A DNA stretch of 64,000 nucleotides from Methanoculleus caldifontis (lineage in GTDB: Archaea; Halobacteriota; Methanomicrobia; Methanomicrobiales; Methanoculleaceae). The position numbers and the translations under genes were made by a program. Location of the stretch: the NCBI RefSeq assembly GCF_032842345.1, contig NZ_WBKO01000002.1:516208-580207 (forward strand). The letters run 5' to 3'. Below the pieces are notes generated by a model. It was given only the letters and a program-made list of their open reading frames with translations. It had not been told where the DNA came from and did not search any database. Position 1 is the first letter of the stretch; every line of letters starts with the position of its first letter. Shown here one piece after another: positions 1 through 7,662 of this stretch.

Positions 1-211
1 CGGCCTCCACCCTCCGCTTGATAAGGCCTTCTTCCTCGAGTTCCTTCAGTCGGGCCGAGAGGACCTTTGCCGTGATCCCCGGGAGGCGGTCCTTCACCTC
101 GGTGAACCGCCGGGTGTAGCCCTCCCCCTTATAGAGCTCGAGGATGATCAGGAGCGTCCACTTCTTTCCCAGGTACCTGACGGTCTGATTGACCGTACAC
201 TCGTCCTGCAT
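1..211 (-). CDS. HxlR-family winged-helix transcriptional regulator (N-terminal part)
   Basis: Reading the minus strand from an ATG at 211 gives 70 residues that run off the window edge, so only the N-terminus is visible. The protein begins MQDECTVNQTVRYLGKKW and continues with a helix-turn-helix pattern containing LPGITAKVLSARLKELEEEG, which is characteristic of HxlR/MarR-like regulators. A cysteine at residue 5, in the usual N-terminal position of HxlR proteins, suggests redox or electrophile sensing, but that is inference. It is divergent from the hybrid cluster protein gene, and two identical inverted repeats lie between the two starts, so it probably controls that gene and itself. Confidence 0.85.
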   Translation of the reverse strand, partial: MQDECTVNQTVRYLGKKWTLLIILELYKGEGYTRRFTEVKDRLPGITAKVLSARLKELEEEGLIKRRVEA

Positions 212-248
212 GGTATAGTTAGAGAAACCTTCTCCTACTTATACTCAA

Positions 249-281
249 GTATCAAATCGATACCTTGTATCCTAAAGATAC
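249..281. promoter_or_regulatory. Tandem operator: two GTATC-N5-GATAC inverted repeats
   Basis: Two perfect copies of GTATC-N5-GATAC occupy 249-263 and 267-281. Their starts are 18 bp apart, and they lie between the divergent HxlR-type gene and the hybrid cluster protein start. Symmetric sites of this kind are typical operators for dimeric winged-helix regulators. The second copy ends 15 bp before the hcp ATG, so occupancy would overlap the transcript start and block expression. The identity of the binding protein is inferred from proximity. Confidence 0.7.
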
Positions 282-296
282 CATGGAGTGAGTACA

Positions 297-1913
297 ATGT
301 TCTGCAACCAGTGTGAAGAGACGGCAAAGGGCCTCGGCTGCACCGTACGCGGCGTCTGCGGCAAGGACAAAGAGACCGCCGGGCTCCAGGACGTCCTGAT
401 CTACGTCCTCAAAGGGCTCTCGGCGAGGAACCTCGCGGCGATGAAGAACGGCGGCGGAAACCCGGATGCCGGGAGGTTCGTCGGGGGATGCCTCTTTGCG
501 ACCCTGACCAACGTGAACTTCGACCCCGCCCGCCTCCGCGATATGATCCGTGAAGCAGCCCGCATCCGCGACGCCCTCCCGGCGTCCGGGAGCGCGGAGC
601 CCGACGCCTGCACCTGGGTGCCGGCAGGCCCCGCGGCGATCGCGGCAAAGGCGCAGGAGATCGTCGCCGCACGGGACGCCGTGGATCCGGACCTGCGGTC
701 GCTCCACGACCTCCTCATCTACGGGCTCAAAGGGATAGGCGCCTACTCCCACCACGCCGCGGCCCTCGGCTACGAGGATCAGGAGATCGCGGCCTTCATG
801 CAGGAGGGGCTTGCCGCCACGCTGCAGGACCTCACCGCCGGGGATATGGTCGGCTACGTGCTCGCGTGCGGCAAAGTCGGCGTCAAAACCTTCGCCCTCC
901 TCGACGCCGCAAACACGACCGCCTACGGGACGCCGGCGATCACGACCGTCAGCACCGCGGCGGGCACGCGGCCGGGGATCCTGGTCACCGGCCACGACCT
1001 CAAGGACCTCGCCGACCTCCTCGAGCAGACCCGCGGAGCGGGCGTCGACGTCTACACCCACGGCGAGATGCTCCCGGCGCACGCCTACCCGGCCCTTGCG
1101 AAGTACGACCACCTCGTCGGGAACTACGGCGGCTCCTGGCCCTTCCAGCGGGAGGAGTTCGACCGGTTCAACGGCCCCGTCCTCGTCACCACAAACTGCC
1201 TCGTCCCCCCGAAGGACTCCTACCGCGACCGGGTCTACACCACCGGGCTCGTCGGGTATGCGGGGTTAAAGCACGTCGACGCCCCGGCAGACGGGAAGAA
1301 GGACTTCTCGGCCCTGATCGAGCACGCGAAGCGTTGCGAGCCCCCGCAGGATATCTCCCGCGGCGATCTCATCACCGGGTGCGCCCACGCCCCGGTCCTC
1401 GCCATCGCGGATACGGTCATCAGTGCGGTGAAGTCCGGCGCCGTCAAGCGGTTCGTCGTGATGGCCGGCTGCGACGGCCGGCACAGCGGACGGGACTACT
1501 ACACCCGGTTTGCAGAGGCTCTCCCCGCGGATACGGTCATCCTCACCGCCGGGTGCGCGAAGTACCGCTACAACAGCCTCGACCTTGGCGATATCGGCGG
1601 CATCCCCCGCGTCCTCGACGCCGGCCAGTGCAACGACTGCTACTCGCTCGTGGTCATCGCCCAGGCCCTCGCAGAAGCGTTCGGCGTCGGGATCAACGAC
1701 CTCCCGGTCTCCTACAACATCGCCTGGTACGAGCAGAAGGCGGTGCTCGTCCTCCTCAGCCTCCTCTCGCTCGGCATCAAAGATATCACCCTCGGCCCCC
1801 GCCTCCCGGCCTTCGTCTCGCCCGGTATCCTGAAGGTTCTCGTCGAGAACTTCGGGATCAAGGGGATCGCGACGGTCGAGGAGGACCTCGAGCGGATGGT
1901 GCCGGGGAACTGA
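297..1913 (+). CDS. hcp: Hybrid cluster protein (hydroxylamine reductase)
   Basis: This is a cytoplasmic Fe-S protein of the prismane/Hcp family, linked to hydroxylamine or nitric oxide reduction and nitrosative or oxidative stress. From the ATG at 297 the N-terminus is [16 protein letters not shown], placing cysteines at 3, 6, 15 and 21, the spacing of the [4Fe-4S] ligands in classical Hcp. Hybrid-cluster ligand motifs follow in order: [45 protein letters not shown] and WYEQKA. A GTG at 288 is possible, but GGAG at 284-287 is well spaced for 297 only. The gene is divergent from an HxlR-type regulator with two inverted repeats between. Length (538 aa) is normal. Confidence 0.95.
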   Translation: MFCNQCEETAKGLGCTVRGVCGKDKETAGLQDVLIYVLKGLSARNLAAMKNGGGNPDAGRFVGGCLFATLTNVNFDPARLRDMIREAARIRDALPASGSAEPDACTWVPAGPAAIAAKAQEIVAARDAVDPDLRSLHDLLIYGLKGIGAYSHHAAALGYEDQEIAAFMQEGLAATLQDLTAGDMVGYVLACGKVGVKTFALLDAANTTAYGTPAITTVSTAAGTRPGILVTGHDLKDLADLLEQTRGAGVDVYTHGEMLPAHAYPALAKYDHLVGNYGGSWPFQREEFDRFNGPVLVTTNCLVPPKDSYRDRVYTTGLVGYAGLKHVDAPADGKKDFSALIEHAKRCEPPQDISRGDLITGCAHAPVLAIADTVISAVKSGAVKRFVVMAGCDGRHSGRDYYTRFAEALPADTVILTAGCAKYRYNSLDLGDIGGIPRVLDAGQCNDCYSLVVIAQALAEAFGVGINDLPVSYNIAWYEQKAVLVLLSLLSLGIKDITLGPRLPAFVSPGILKVLVENFGIKGIATVEEDLERMVPGN

Positions 1914-1930
1914 ACATTTTTTTGAAAACC
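1914..1930 (+). terminator. T-rich terminator after hcp
   Basis: A run of seven T residues starts six bases after the hcp stop codon and is followed by an A/T-rich stretch. Oligo-T tracts on the coding strand are the usual intrinsic terminators of archaeal RNA polymerase. Confidence 0.5.
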
Positions 1931-2054
1931 TCATTCCGCTGACCAGATCGGGCGTCATGGTCGATCCAGCACCTACATGCAATTTTCGGTGTGGATCTGA
2001 CCACAATGCTCCAGGTAATGACATGCAGCGCTCACAGGCAGGAGCCCAAAGAAA

Positions 2055-2076
2055 TAAGGGAACTCTTAAGGGATCT
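2055..2076. repeat. Two 10-bp direct repeats upstream of hicA
   Basis: TAAGGGAACT (2055-2064) and TAAGGGATCT (2067-2076) differ at one base and start 12 bp apart, about 35 bp before the hicA start. HicB proteins usually autoregulate through sites at the promoter, so this may be the operator, but I see no direct evidence beyond the repeat. Confidence 0.3.
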
Positions 2077-2110
2077 AATCGTAGAAAAGACGTAGGAGAA
2101 GAGCCGGGGA

Positions 2111-2368
2111 ATGGAGCGAAGGCAGGCCTACGAAAACCTGAAGCGGAACCCGAAAAGTGTGCGGTTCGAAGACCTTTGCCGTGCAGCAGAGGCATTCGGG
2201 TTCCGCTTCAGGGGCAAAAAGGGGAGTCACAGGATTTATGTGCGGGAAGGGGTTGCGGAGATCCTGAACTTCCAGAACGTAGGCGGGAAGGCAAAGCCCT
2301 ATCAGGTTCGCCAACTGCTTAAAGTGATTGAGAACTATAATCTCCTGGAGGATGAGGATGCCGCATAG
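2111..2368 (+). CDS. hicA: HicA-type mRNA interferase toxin
   Basis: An 85-residue protein of the YcfA/HicA family, whose members cut mRNA using a double-stranded-RNA-binding fold with a catalytic histidine. The diagnostic segment is GKKGSHRIYVREG near residue 40, with the conserved G-S-H. The C-terminus contains KPYQVRQLLKVIE, also typical. The family is usually 60-80 residues, so this one carries a slightly longer N-terminal helix. It overlaps the downstream hicB start by 11 bp, the usual toxin-first order of hicAB operons, so the two are translationally coupled. Confidence 0.85.
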   Translation: MERRQAYENLKRNPKSVRFEDLCRAAEAFGFRFRGKKGSHRIYVREGVAEILNFQNVGGKAKPYQVRQLLKVIENYNLLEDEDAA

Positions 2369-2612
2369 ATACGCGATCGAGATCATCTACAGCGATGAAG
2401 ATGAGGGGTTCATCGCCGTGGTCCCGGAACTTCCAGGGTGCTCTGCGTTCGGCGGGACCGAGGAAGAAGCACTCCGCGAGGTGAAGGTTGCCGTCTCCCT
2501 CTGGCTTGAGGTTGCCCGCGAAGAGGGCAGGGCAATCCCGGAGCCCGCCGGGAGGGAGCGGCTCCGGGATATTCTTGCCGGAAAAGGCGCTGCGTGCAGA
2601 CCGGGAGCATGA
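2358..2612 (+). CDS. hicB: HicB-family antitoxin
   Basis: The 84-residue protein begins MPHRYAIEIIYSDEDEGFIA and continues VPELPGCSAFGGTEEEAL, the partially degraded RNase H fold of HicB antitoxins, which bind HicA and block its active site. I chose the ATG at 2358 over that at 2352 because GGAGG at 2347-2351 is spaced six bases from it. The start lies inside hicA. There is no obvious C-terminal ribbon-helix-helix or HTH domain, so DNA binding may depend on another protein or on the short basic tail. Confidence 0.85.
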   Translation: MPHRYAIEIIYSDEDEGFIAVVPELPGCSAFGGTEEEALREVKVAVSLWLEVAREEGRAIPEPAGRERLRDILAGKGAACRPGA

Positions 2613-2737
2613 ACGGCGCCCTCTCGCACATCCAGGATTTCAGCAGCCGGGTCCATAACCTGCTTTCCCACGCAGTTCTCATTTACCTGAGGCTACCGTA
2701 ACATACGTGCTTTTTCTGCCCGGATTGAGTCGTGGTA

Positions 2738-3406
2738 TCACCTAAACTCCGCGAGCGCCACCACCGGCACCCCCTCGAGATCGTCGAAGACCAGAGGGTA
2801 GACCCGCAGGGTCCAGGGTTCCTCAAGCAGCCTGCCGTAGGAGAGGTCCACGTCCTCGAGCAGGAAGATGTGCGGGGAGCCGCAGAGGAACCCACGGTGG
2901 ACCTCGGCGCCCGCCTCCGGTTCTGCAGGAATGGCGATGGAGATGGTATCGATCCCGAACAGCCTTAGGGCCGGGTTCTCCCTGCGGAGGAAGCCCGGCA
3001 CCTCGGGGTGCACCCAGGGGTGCCTCTCCGCGTAGGCACCCGGGTCGCTCTCCCGGACCCGGCCGTTGCCGGTCCGGACGAAGATCGCACGTGAGTTCCG
3101 GATCGCGTCGAGGTGCGGAAGGAGGTCCTGGGTCCGGATCGGCTCCTCGCCCTCCTTTTTCACCTCGATGCACCGCACGGGTTCAAAGACCGCTTCCGGC
3201 GCAAGGAGACCCCTGACCTGGCCCCCGCCCGGGCAGAAGTGGCGGGGGAGATCGATGTGTGTCCCGGCATGGCTGGAGAAGGAGATCAGGCTCTTCTCCT
3301 CCGTATCCCCCTCGTCAAAGGACTTCGTGCGGGTGATCGTGAGCGGTTCCGTGCCGGGGTAGAGCGGCGCTGCCCGGTTCAGGGGGTACGAGATCGGGAT
3401 GAGCAT
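2738..3406 (-). CDS. Cyclase-family (kynurenine formamidase-like) metal-dependent hydrolase
   Basis: The 222-residue protein carries SHAGTHIDLPRHF near residue 50, matching the metal-binding HxGTHxDxPxHF signature of the cyclase superfamily (PF04199), which includes arylformamidases and polyketide cyclases. A later segment, SPHIFLLEDVDL, fits the family's C-terminal part. The substrate cannot be read from sequence; tryptophan catabolism is not supported by neighbours. The ATG at 3406 follows GGGAG at good spacing and lies 28 bp inside the end of the HAD hydrolase gene, so the two are almost certainly cotranscribed and coupled. Confidence 0.8.
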   Translation of the reverse strand: MLIPISYPLNRAAPLYPGTEPLTITRTKSFDEGDTEEKSLISFSSHAGTHIDLPRHFCPGGGQVRGLLAPEAVFEPVRCIEVKKEGEEPIRTQDLLPHLDAIRNSRAIFVRTGNGRVRESDPGAYAERHPWVHPEVPGFLRRENPALRLFGIDTISIAIPAEPEAGAEVHRGFLCGSPHIFLLEDVDLSYGRLLEEPWTLRVYPLVFDDLEGVPVVALAEFR

Positions 3407-4053
3407 ATGCTCTCCCGTAGATACTCCCGGAGTTGATGAAGGTTCGCCACGACCCCCTCCACCCCCGGCCGGCCGGCAAAGCGATCCGGGTCGCCGGGCG
3501 GGATCCTCGCGACGAACCGGACGCCCGTCGCATAGGCCGCCTGCCAGTCGTTCGGGGCGTCGCCGACGAAGAGGGCCTCGCCCGGTGAGGCGCCGGTCTC
3601 GGCCAGGATCTCCCTGATGCACTCGGCCTTCGTCTTCGGCGAGCCGTAGATCCGGACGAAATACTTCGTGAGGTCGCGGCGGCGGGCGATCTCGTGCATC
3701 TCCCCCTCGGGGGTCGCGGATACGATGTAGAGCGGGAGCCGCCGGGAGCAGTCTTCGAGAAGTTCTTCCGCCCCTTCGACGTACGGGACGGTGAGCATGG
3801 CATCGAAGATGAGCCCGACGTACTCGCTCGCGAGCCACTCCTCCTGCTCGGGGGTGAGCGGCTCGTGGAGGATGTTTTCGTAGATGTAACGGTACTTGTC
3901 GTACCGGGACATCCCACCGTTCTCGAGGTGGAAGGCGATGATCTCGTCGAGGTGTTCGGGGGCAAAGGAGAAGACCTTCCGGAACGCGGCGGTCTTTAGG
4001 GGGAGGGATTCGACGACGACGCCGTCGAAGTCGAGGATGAGGGTGGTGAGCAT
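3379..4053 (-). CDS. HAD-superfamily hydrolase (phosphatase-like)
   Basis: A 224-residue soluble phosphohydrolase. Motif I is LILDFDGVVVES at the N-terminus, giving the nucleophilic aspartate. Motif II is IVSATPE, the lysine region is GSPKTKAE, and motif IV is FVGDAPNDWQAA. The cap between motifs I and II is helical, as in phosphoglycolate/beta-phosphoglucomutase-type HADs. The start is uncertain: an ATG at 4068 would add five residues, and neither has a strong Shine-Dalgarno sequence. The 3' end overlaps the cyclase gene by 28 bp. The natural substrate is unknown. Confidence 0.85.
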   Translation of the reverse strand: MLTTLILDFDGVVVESLPLKTAAFRKVFSFAPEHLDEIIAFHLENGGMSRYDKYRYIYENILHEPLTPEQEEWLASEYVGLIFDAMLTVPYVEGAEELLEDCSRRLPLYIVSATPEGEMHEIARRRDLTKYFVRIYGSPKTKAECIREILAETGASPGEALFVGDAPNDWQAAYATGVRFVARIPPGDPDRFAGRPGVEGVVANLHQLREYLRESICSSRSRTP

Positions 4054-4139
4054 AACGAGTACTGACATTGACTGCCGGCTACTAGTACCTGACGGCCGCA
4101 GGAATTGATGGGGGCGGCAGGAACCTCGATGCCTGCCGG

Positions 4140-5273
4140 TCATCCAGATCGGGATGTGCCGTCCAGGCCCCGGTACATCCGCAGGAGGTCCGCCTCCATC
4201 GCGGACCAGTTATACCTTTCAAGAACCGCCCGCCTCCCGTTTGCGCCCATCCTCCGCGCCTCGTCCGGGTGGTCGAAGAGGTAGGCGATTGCGTCGGCGA
4301 TCTCCTCCACGCTCCCCGGATCGACGAGGATGCCGCAGTCCGCCCGGGTAACGATATTACGGATCTCCGGCAGGTCGCTTGCGATGACCGGGAGCCCGAT
4401 AAGCATGTAGTCGAAGAGCTTGTTCGGCAAGCCGATGGAGATGTTGTAGTATGTCGGCTGGAAGACAAGGAGCCCCGCGGTACCCTCGCTCAGCCTCTCG
4501 TACATTGCCCTGTAGGGAAGGAAACCGGTTGAGGTGACGAACCCTTCCCGGCCGGAGCCGCTGATCCGTTCCCTGAGATCTTCCCGGACGTTTCCGACGA
4601 GCGTGAGGGACACATCGGGATAGCGTTCCCGGGCCCGCTCGACGGCCCGAACGCACTCGTCGACCCCATGGAACGACTGCATATTGCCTGCCATGAACAT
4701 GAGGTCCCGGCCGTTCCGGTCCAGGTTATAGGGAACATCAAGGTCGGCGATGGAGTAGTTCGAGAGGATGAGCGGGTCGAACCCCCTCTCCCTGAACCGC
4801 GCCGCAACGCTCTCGCTCACGGCAAACGTGCCCTCGGCCCGGCGGGCCAGGGCAATCTCCACCCGCGAGACGAGCGCGGAAAGCATCCTCTGTCCCGGGG
4901 TGCCGTTACGGATGCCGAGATCGAACGGGATCTCCGAGGGCCAGTGCTCGTGAATGTCGTAGACGAGCCGTTTCCCTTTGAGGTACTTCGCAAGGACCCC
5001 GATGAGGAGAGCGTCGGGCTCATGGCAGTGGTAGACGTCGGCGTCCTCGGCGAGGCATGCCCGGAGAAGCCGGAGAAGCGTGAAGGGGTGGAGGGCGACG
5101 GAGTCCGGCCGTTCTACGGTGACGATGCGGATCCCGTCCGCGACGCTGCTGCCGCTCCTGTCCGAAGGGGCGATGATCGTGACCTCATGCTCCTTTGCAA
5201 GGCTCTTTGCCTCTTTCTGAAATATCCTGCCGTCGCCGGGTCCGTGCGTGGACGTAAGCATGCAGATCTTCAT
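4140..5273 (-). CDS. GT4-family glycosyltransferase
   Basis: A 377-residue retaining glycosyltransferase of the GT-B fold. The N-terminus MKICMLTSTHGPGDGRIFQKEA is a typical start of group 1 transferases acting on nucleotide sugars. The C-terminal half has GLPNKLFDYMLIGLPVIASD, the acceptor/donor region of GT4 enzymes, followed by DCGILVDPG. An in-frame upstream ATG at 5345 exists, but the domain begins at 5273. It is the last gene of a run of three minus-strand transferases, and its start lies just 41 bp before the end of the preceding gene's coding region, so it is probably in the same transcript. Role: assembly of a surface glycan. Confidence 0.88.
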   Translation of the reverse strand: MKICMLTSTHGPGDGRIFQKEAKSLAKEHEVTIIAPSDRSGSSVADGIRIVTVERPDSVALHPFTLLRLLRACLAEDADVYHCHEPDALLIGVLAKYLKGKRLVYDIHEHWPSEIPFDLGIRNGTPGQRMLSALVSRVEIALARRAEGTFAVSESVAARFRERGFDPLILSNYSIADLDVPYNLDRNGRDLMFMAGNMQSFHGVDECVRAVERARERYPDVSLTLVGNVREDLRERISGSGREGFVTSTGFLPYRAMYERLSEGTAGLLVFQPTYYNISIGLPNKLFDYMLIGLPVIASDLPEIRNIVTRADCGILVDPGSVEEIADAIAYLFDHPDEARRMGANGRRAVLERYNWSAMEADLLRMYRGLDGTSRSG

Positions 5274-5313
5274 AGCCGTATCGACCGGACCTACCAGGCG
5301 CGAGTGCCGGGCT

Positions 5314-6438
5314 TCAGATCGTTCCGCATAAGGATCTGATACCATGATATATCCTGCTTGCCCTCTCCTTCCAGGTGTGGCTCTCGCGTATGCGGCAGAG
5401 TGCCCGCCCCATCTCTTCGCGCACCTCCGGATGGAAGATCAGGCGCTCGATGGCCTCCGCCATCTCCGGCACCGAATAGTCCGCATAGGTAAAGCCGCCC
5501 TCATCGTCGATATCCATCAAGGACTCGCACTTCGTGCAGAGGATTGGTCTCGCCGCCCCGATGTATTCGAAGAGTTTCGTGGGGGATGCCAGGTTCAGGT
5601 ATGGTTCCCCCGGGTTGTAGGGCAGCACGAGGAGATCCATCGGAGCGAGCGCGGCGGGGATCGCGCTCCTTGGAAGTTCGGCTCTCACGATAAAATCGCT
5701 TCTTTCAATCGTCTCCTTGAGGTCGTCCGGGATCCCGGGTCCGTACGGCCCGATGAGGTGCAAGCGGATCCAGGGGTAACGCTCCCGCAGGATACCGCAT
5801 GAACTCACCAGAAGATCGATCCCCCTGTTCTTTGTCAGCGCTCCTGTATAGCAGATGTTGAACCGCCCTTCGACCGGAGAATACGGTGCAGAGTGTTGCG
5901 TGAAGAACTCCTCTTCAACCCCGTTCGGGACGAATACAACAGGTGTCCCGTCGAGATGATACGTTCGCCTGATCCGCTCCCACATCCGCGGGTTCAGCGC
6001 GATGAGGAGTGTTGCCCGGCCCAGGCAGTAGCCTTCCGTCCTCTGCGGCACCCCGAACTGCCCGTCGCCGACTGCCGCGGCCTGTTCCCGCGTATCGTGG
6101 ATATCCACGACGGTCGGGATCCTGCAGGCCGTGCAGAGACGGAACAAAAGCCTGTTCTGAAACGTCGTCAGCGAATGCGGATACGCAAAAAAAGCCAGGG
6201 GCCGGTCTTTTAAGAGGCGGTATGCGGAGCGAAGGGCGACGGTGGTTTTGATGACGTTGTTGCAGAGCCTTTCCGGAAGGCCCTGTCCGGGTAGAACCTC
6301 GAACGAGATCGTGTCAACTCCGAGATCCTCGTACCGGGTGAGTTCTCCGAGCAGAAATCGGATCCTCGTGTACGTGGGGGACCAGTTCCCGTCGTCCCTG
6401 AGGACGGCCCCGTTGAGAACCGCAAAGATCCGGATCAT
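5314..6438 (-). CDS. Glycosyltransferase (GT-B fold, group 1-like)
   Basis: The 374-residue protein contains the group 1 transferase landmarks VFVPNGVEEEFF, ICYTGALTKNRGIDLL and SPTKLFEYIGAARPIL followed by a terminal helix. No signal peptide or membrane segment is seen, so it should act at the cytoplasmic face on a lipid-linked acceptor. Its start overlaps the end of the upstream transferase gene by four bases (6435-6438), indicating translational coupling. Sugar specificity cannot be predicted. Confidence 0.88.
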   Translation of the reverse strand: MIRIFAVLNGAVLRDDGNWSPTYTRIRFLLGELTRYEDLGVDTISFEVLPGQGLPERLCNNVIKTTVALRSAYRLLKDRPLAFFAYPHSLTTFQNRLLFRLCTACRIPTVVDIHDTREQAAAVGDGQFGVPQRTEGYCLGRATLLIALNPRMWERIRRTYHLDGTPVVFVPNGVEEEFFTQHSAPYSPVEGRFNICYTGALTKNRGIDLLVSSCGILRERYPWIRLHLIGPYGPGIPDDLKETIERSDFIVRAELPRSAIPAALAPMDLLVLPYNPGEPYLNLASPTKLFEYIGAARPILCTKCESLMDIDDEGGFTYADYSVPEMAEAIERLIFHPEVREEMGRALCRIRESHTWKERASRIYHGIRSLCGTI

Positions 6439-7457
6439 GCCGGATTCTCTTCAATCACTCTGCAGATCTTCTCCCTCCTTTCTTCAAGGGAGAACTTCGC
6501 CTGGACCCTGGCCCTTGCCGCCCTGCCCCCGTCGGAGTGCAGCGCCTCCATTATCGCCGTCGACGTCGCCTGCACATCGCCGTAGGGTACCACGAACCCC
6601 GTACCCCCCACCACCTCAGGGAGGGCGCCCCTCTCGGTCACCACGGGGACGCACTCGCAGGACATCGCTTCGGCGAGCGCGACACCGAACGACTCCCGGT
6701 AAGAGAGCTGGCAGTAGACCTTTGCTCGGCGGTACCAGCGCAGGAGTTCTTCCTGGGAGGGGGACGGGACAAACGTGACGTTCTGTGGGGCGCTCCGTCT
6801 CAGATCCTCGATGCTTCCGTCAAGGACGCGGCCGACGACGGCGAACCGGAGATCCGGGAGGCTCCTTGCGGCGTTGAGGAACGTGTCAAGGCCCTTGAGC
6901 GTGATGTTGTTTTTACTGATCTGGCAGACCGTGATGACGAGATCCTCCTTCGTCTCTCCCGGGGTGAACTGTGCACAGTCGATGCCGTTATAGACGACCG
7001 CAACGTGGCGTCGCTCACTCAGGTTGAGTATCTCCCGCCTGTTGAACTCCGAGACCGCGAGGATGTGATCGGCGTTTCCGATGATGTAGTTCACCCTCTT
7101 TGCGAGTTTCGGGTCGAGCAGGGCACCGTACCCGATCTCCGGCTCTTTTGCGACCTCATACCCGCCGATGACGACGAGGGTTCTCTTCCCGAGGAGGTTC
7201 GCCAGTCTTACCGCGAGATACGAGTGGTTGTGGGCGAACCAGGAGTAGGTGAGATCTGCCCAGAGGACCCCCCGCAGGATCTCGAATGAGATCAGGAGGG
7301 ACCGCTTCAGGCCGTTTTTTCCCTGGTAGTCGCTGATGACGGTCTCCCTGACCAGGTATTCCTGCCGGAGCGTCTTCAGGTCCCGCTCCGTAAACGTGGA
7401 AGGAGAGGGGGATACCAGAAATACCTTCTTTTGTCGTTCTGTTTCATGCTGCTCCAC
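6435..7457 (-). CDS. GT4-family glycosyltransferase
   Basis: A 340-residue group 1 transferase. Motifs include ILAVSEFNRREIL, VVYNGIDCAQFTPGE, and the donor-binding stretch LSYRESFGVALAEAMSCECVPV with the EX7E-type glutamates. It is the first gene of a three-gene minus-strand operon of transferases. The ATG at 7457 follows GTGGAG, and a strong TATA box is found about 70 bp upstream. The short N-terminus (MEQHETERQKK) before the first beta strand is unremarkable. Confidence 0.88.
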   Translation of the reverse strand: MEQHETERQKKVFLVSPSPSTFTERDLKTLRQEYLVRETVISDYQGKNGLKRSLLISFEILRGVLWADLTYSWFAHNHSYLAVRLANLLGKRTLVVIGGYEVAKEPEIGYGALLDPKLAKRVNYIIGNADHILAVSEFNRREILNLSERRHVAVVYNGIDCAQFTPGETKEDLVITVCQISKNNITLKGLDTFLNAARSLPDLRFAVVGRVLDGSIEDLRRSAPQNVTFVPSPSQEELLRWYRRAKVYCQLSYRESFGVALAEAMSCECVPVVTERGALPEVVGGTGFVVPYGDVQATSTAIMEALHSDGGRAARARVQAKFSLEERREKICRVIEENPA

Positions 7458-7524
7458 GTAAGGCCTCCGGGATTCGAGCAGGCTGAATAATCAGCCGTCC
7501 GGTGGGGACCGTATTCGCGTGGGG

Positions 7525-7538
7525 AGATATATATTTTT
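7525..7538 (-). promoter_or_regulatory. TATA box for the glycosyltransferase operon
   Basis: The minus strand reads AAAAATATATATCT, an archaeal TATA box with an A-rich upstream element, about 70 bp from the start codon at 7457. Transcription should begin near 7500 and leave a leader of roughly 40 nt carrying the ribosome-binding site. Confidence 0.6.
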
Positions 7539-7662
7539 CATCGAATATGCTGCCGAATAACGGTGACAAGGGAGCCGGGAAGCAGGTGTCCTGCATGAGC
7601 AGCGGGAGTCGCTCCGTGACGGGGTATCCGGCCGTGGAGACTCCGAGCAGGCGATCCCTTCG

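Noticed and set aside
252-1112. Long minus-strand open frame across the hcp gene
   Set aside because: It lies entirely antisense to a well-supported gene and shows only the codon bias expected of high-GC DNA.
2006-2095. A 29-codon plus-strand ORF just before hicA
   Set aside because: It has no clear ribosome-binding site or family resemblance and may be chance; it is too short to judge.
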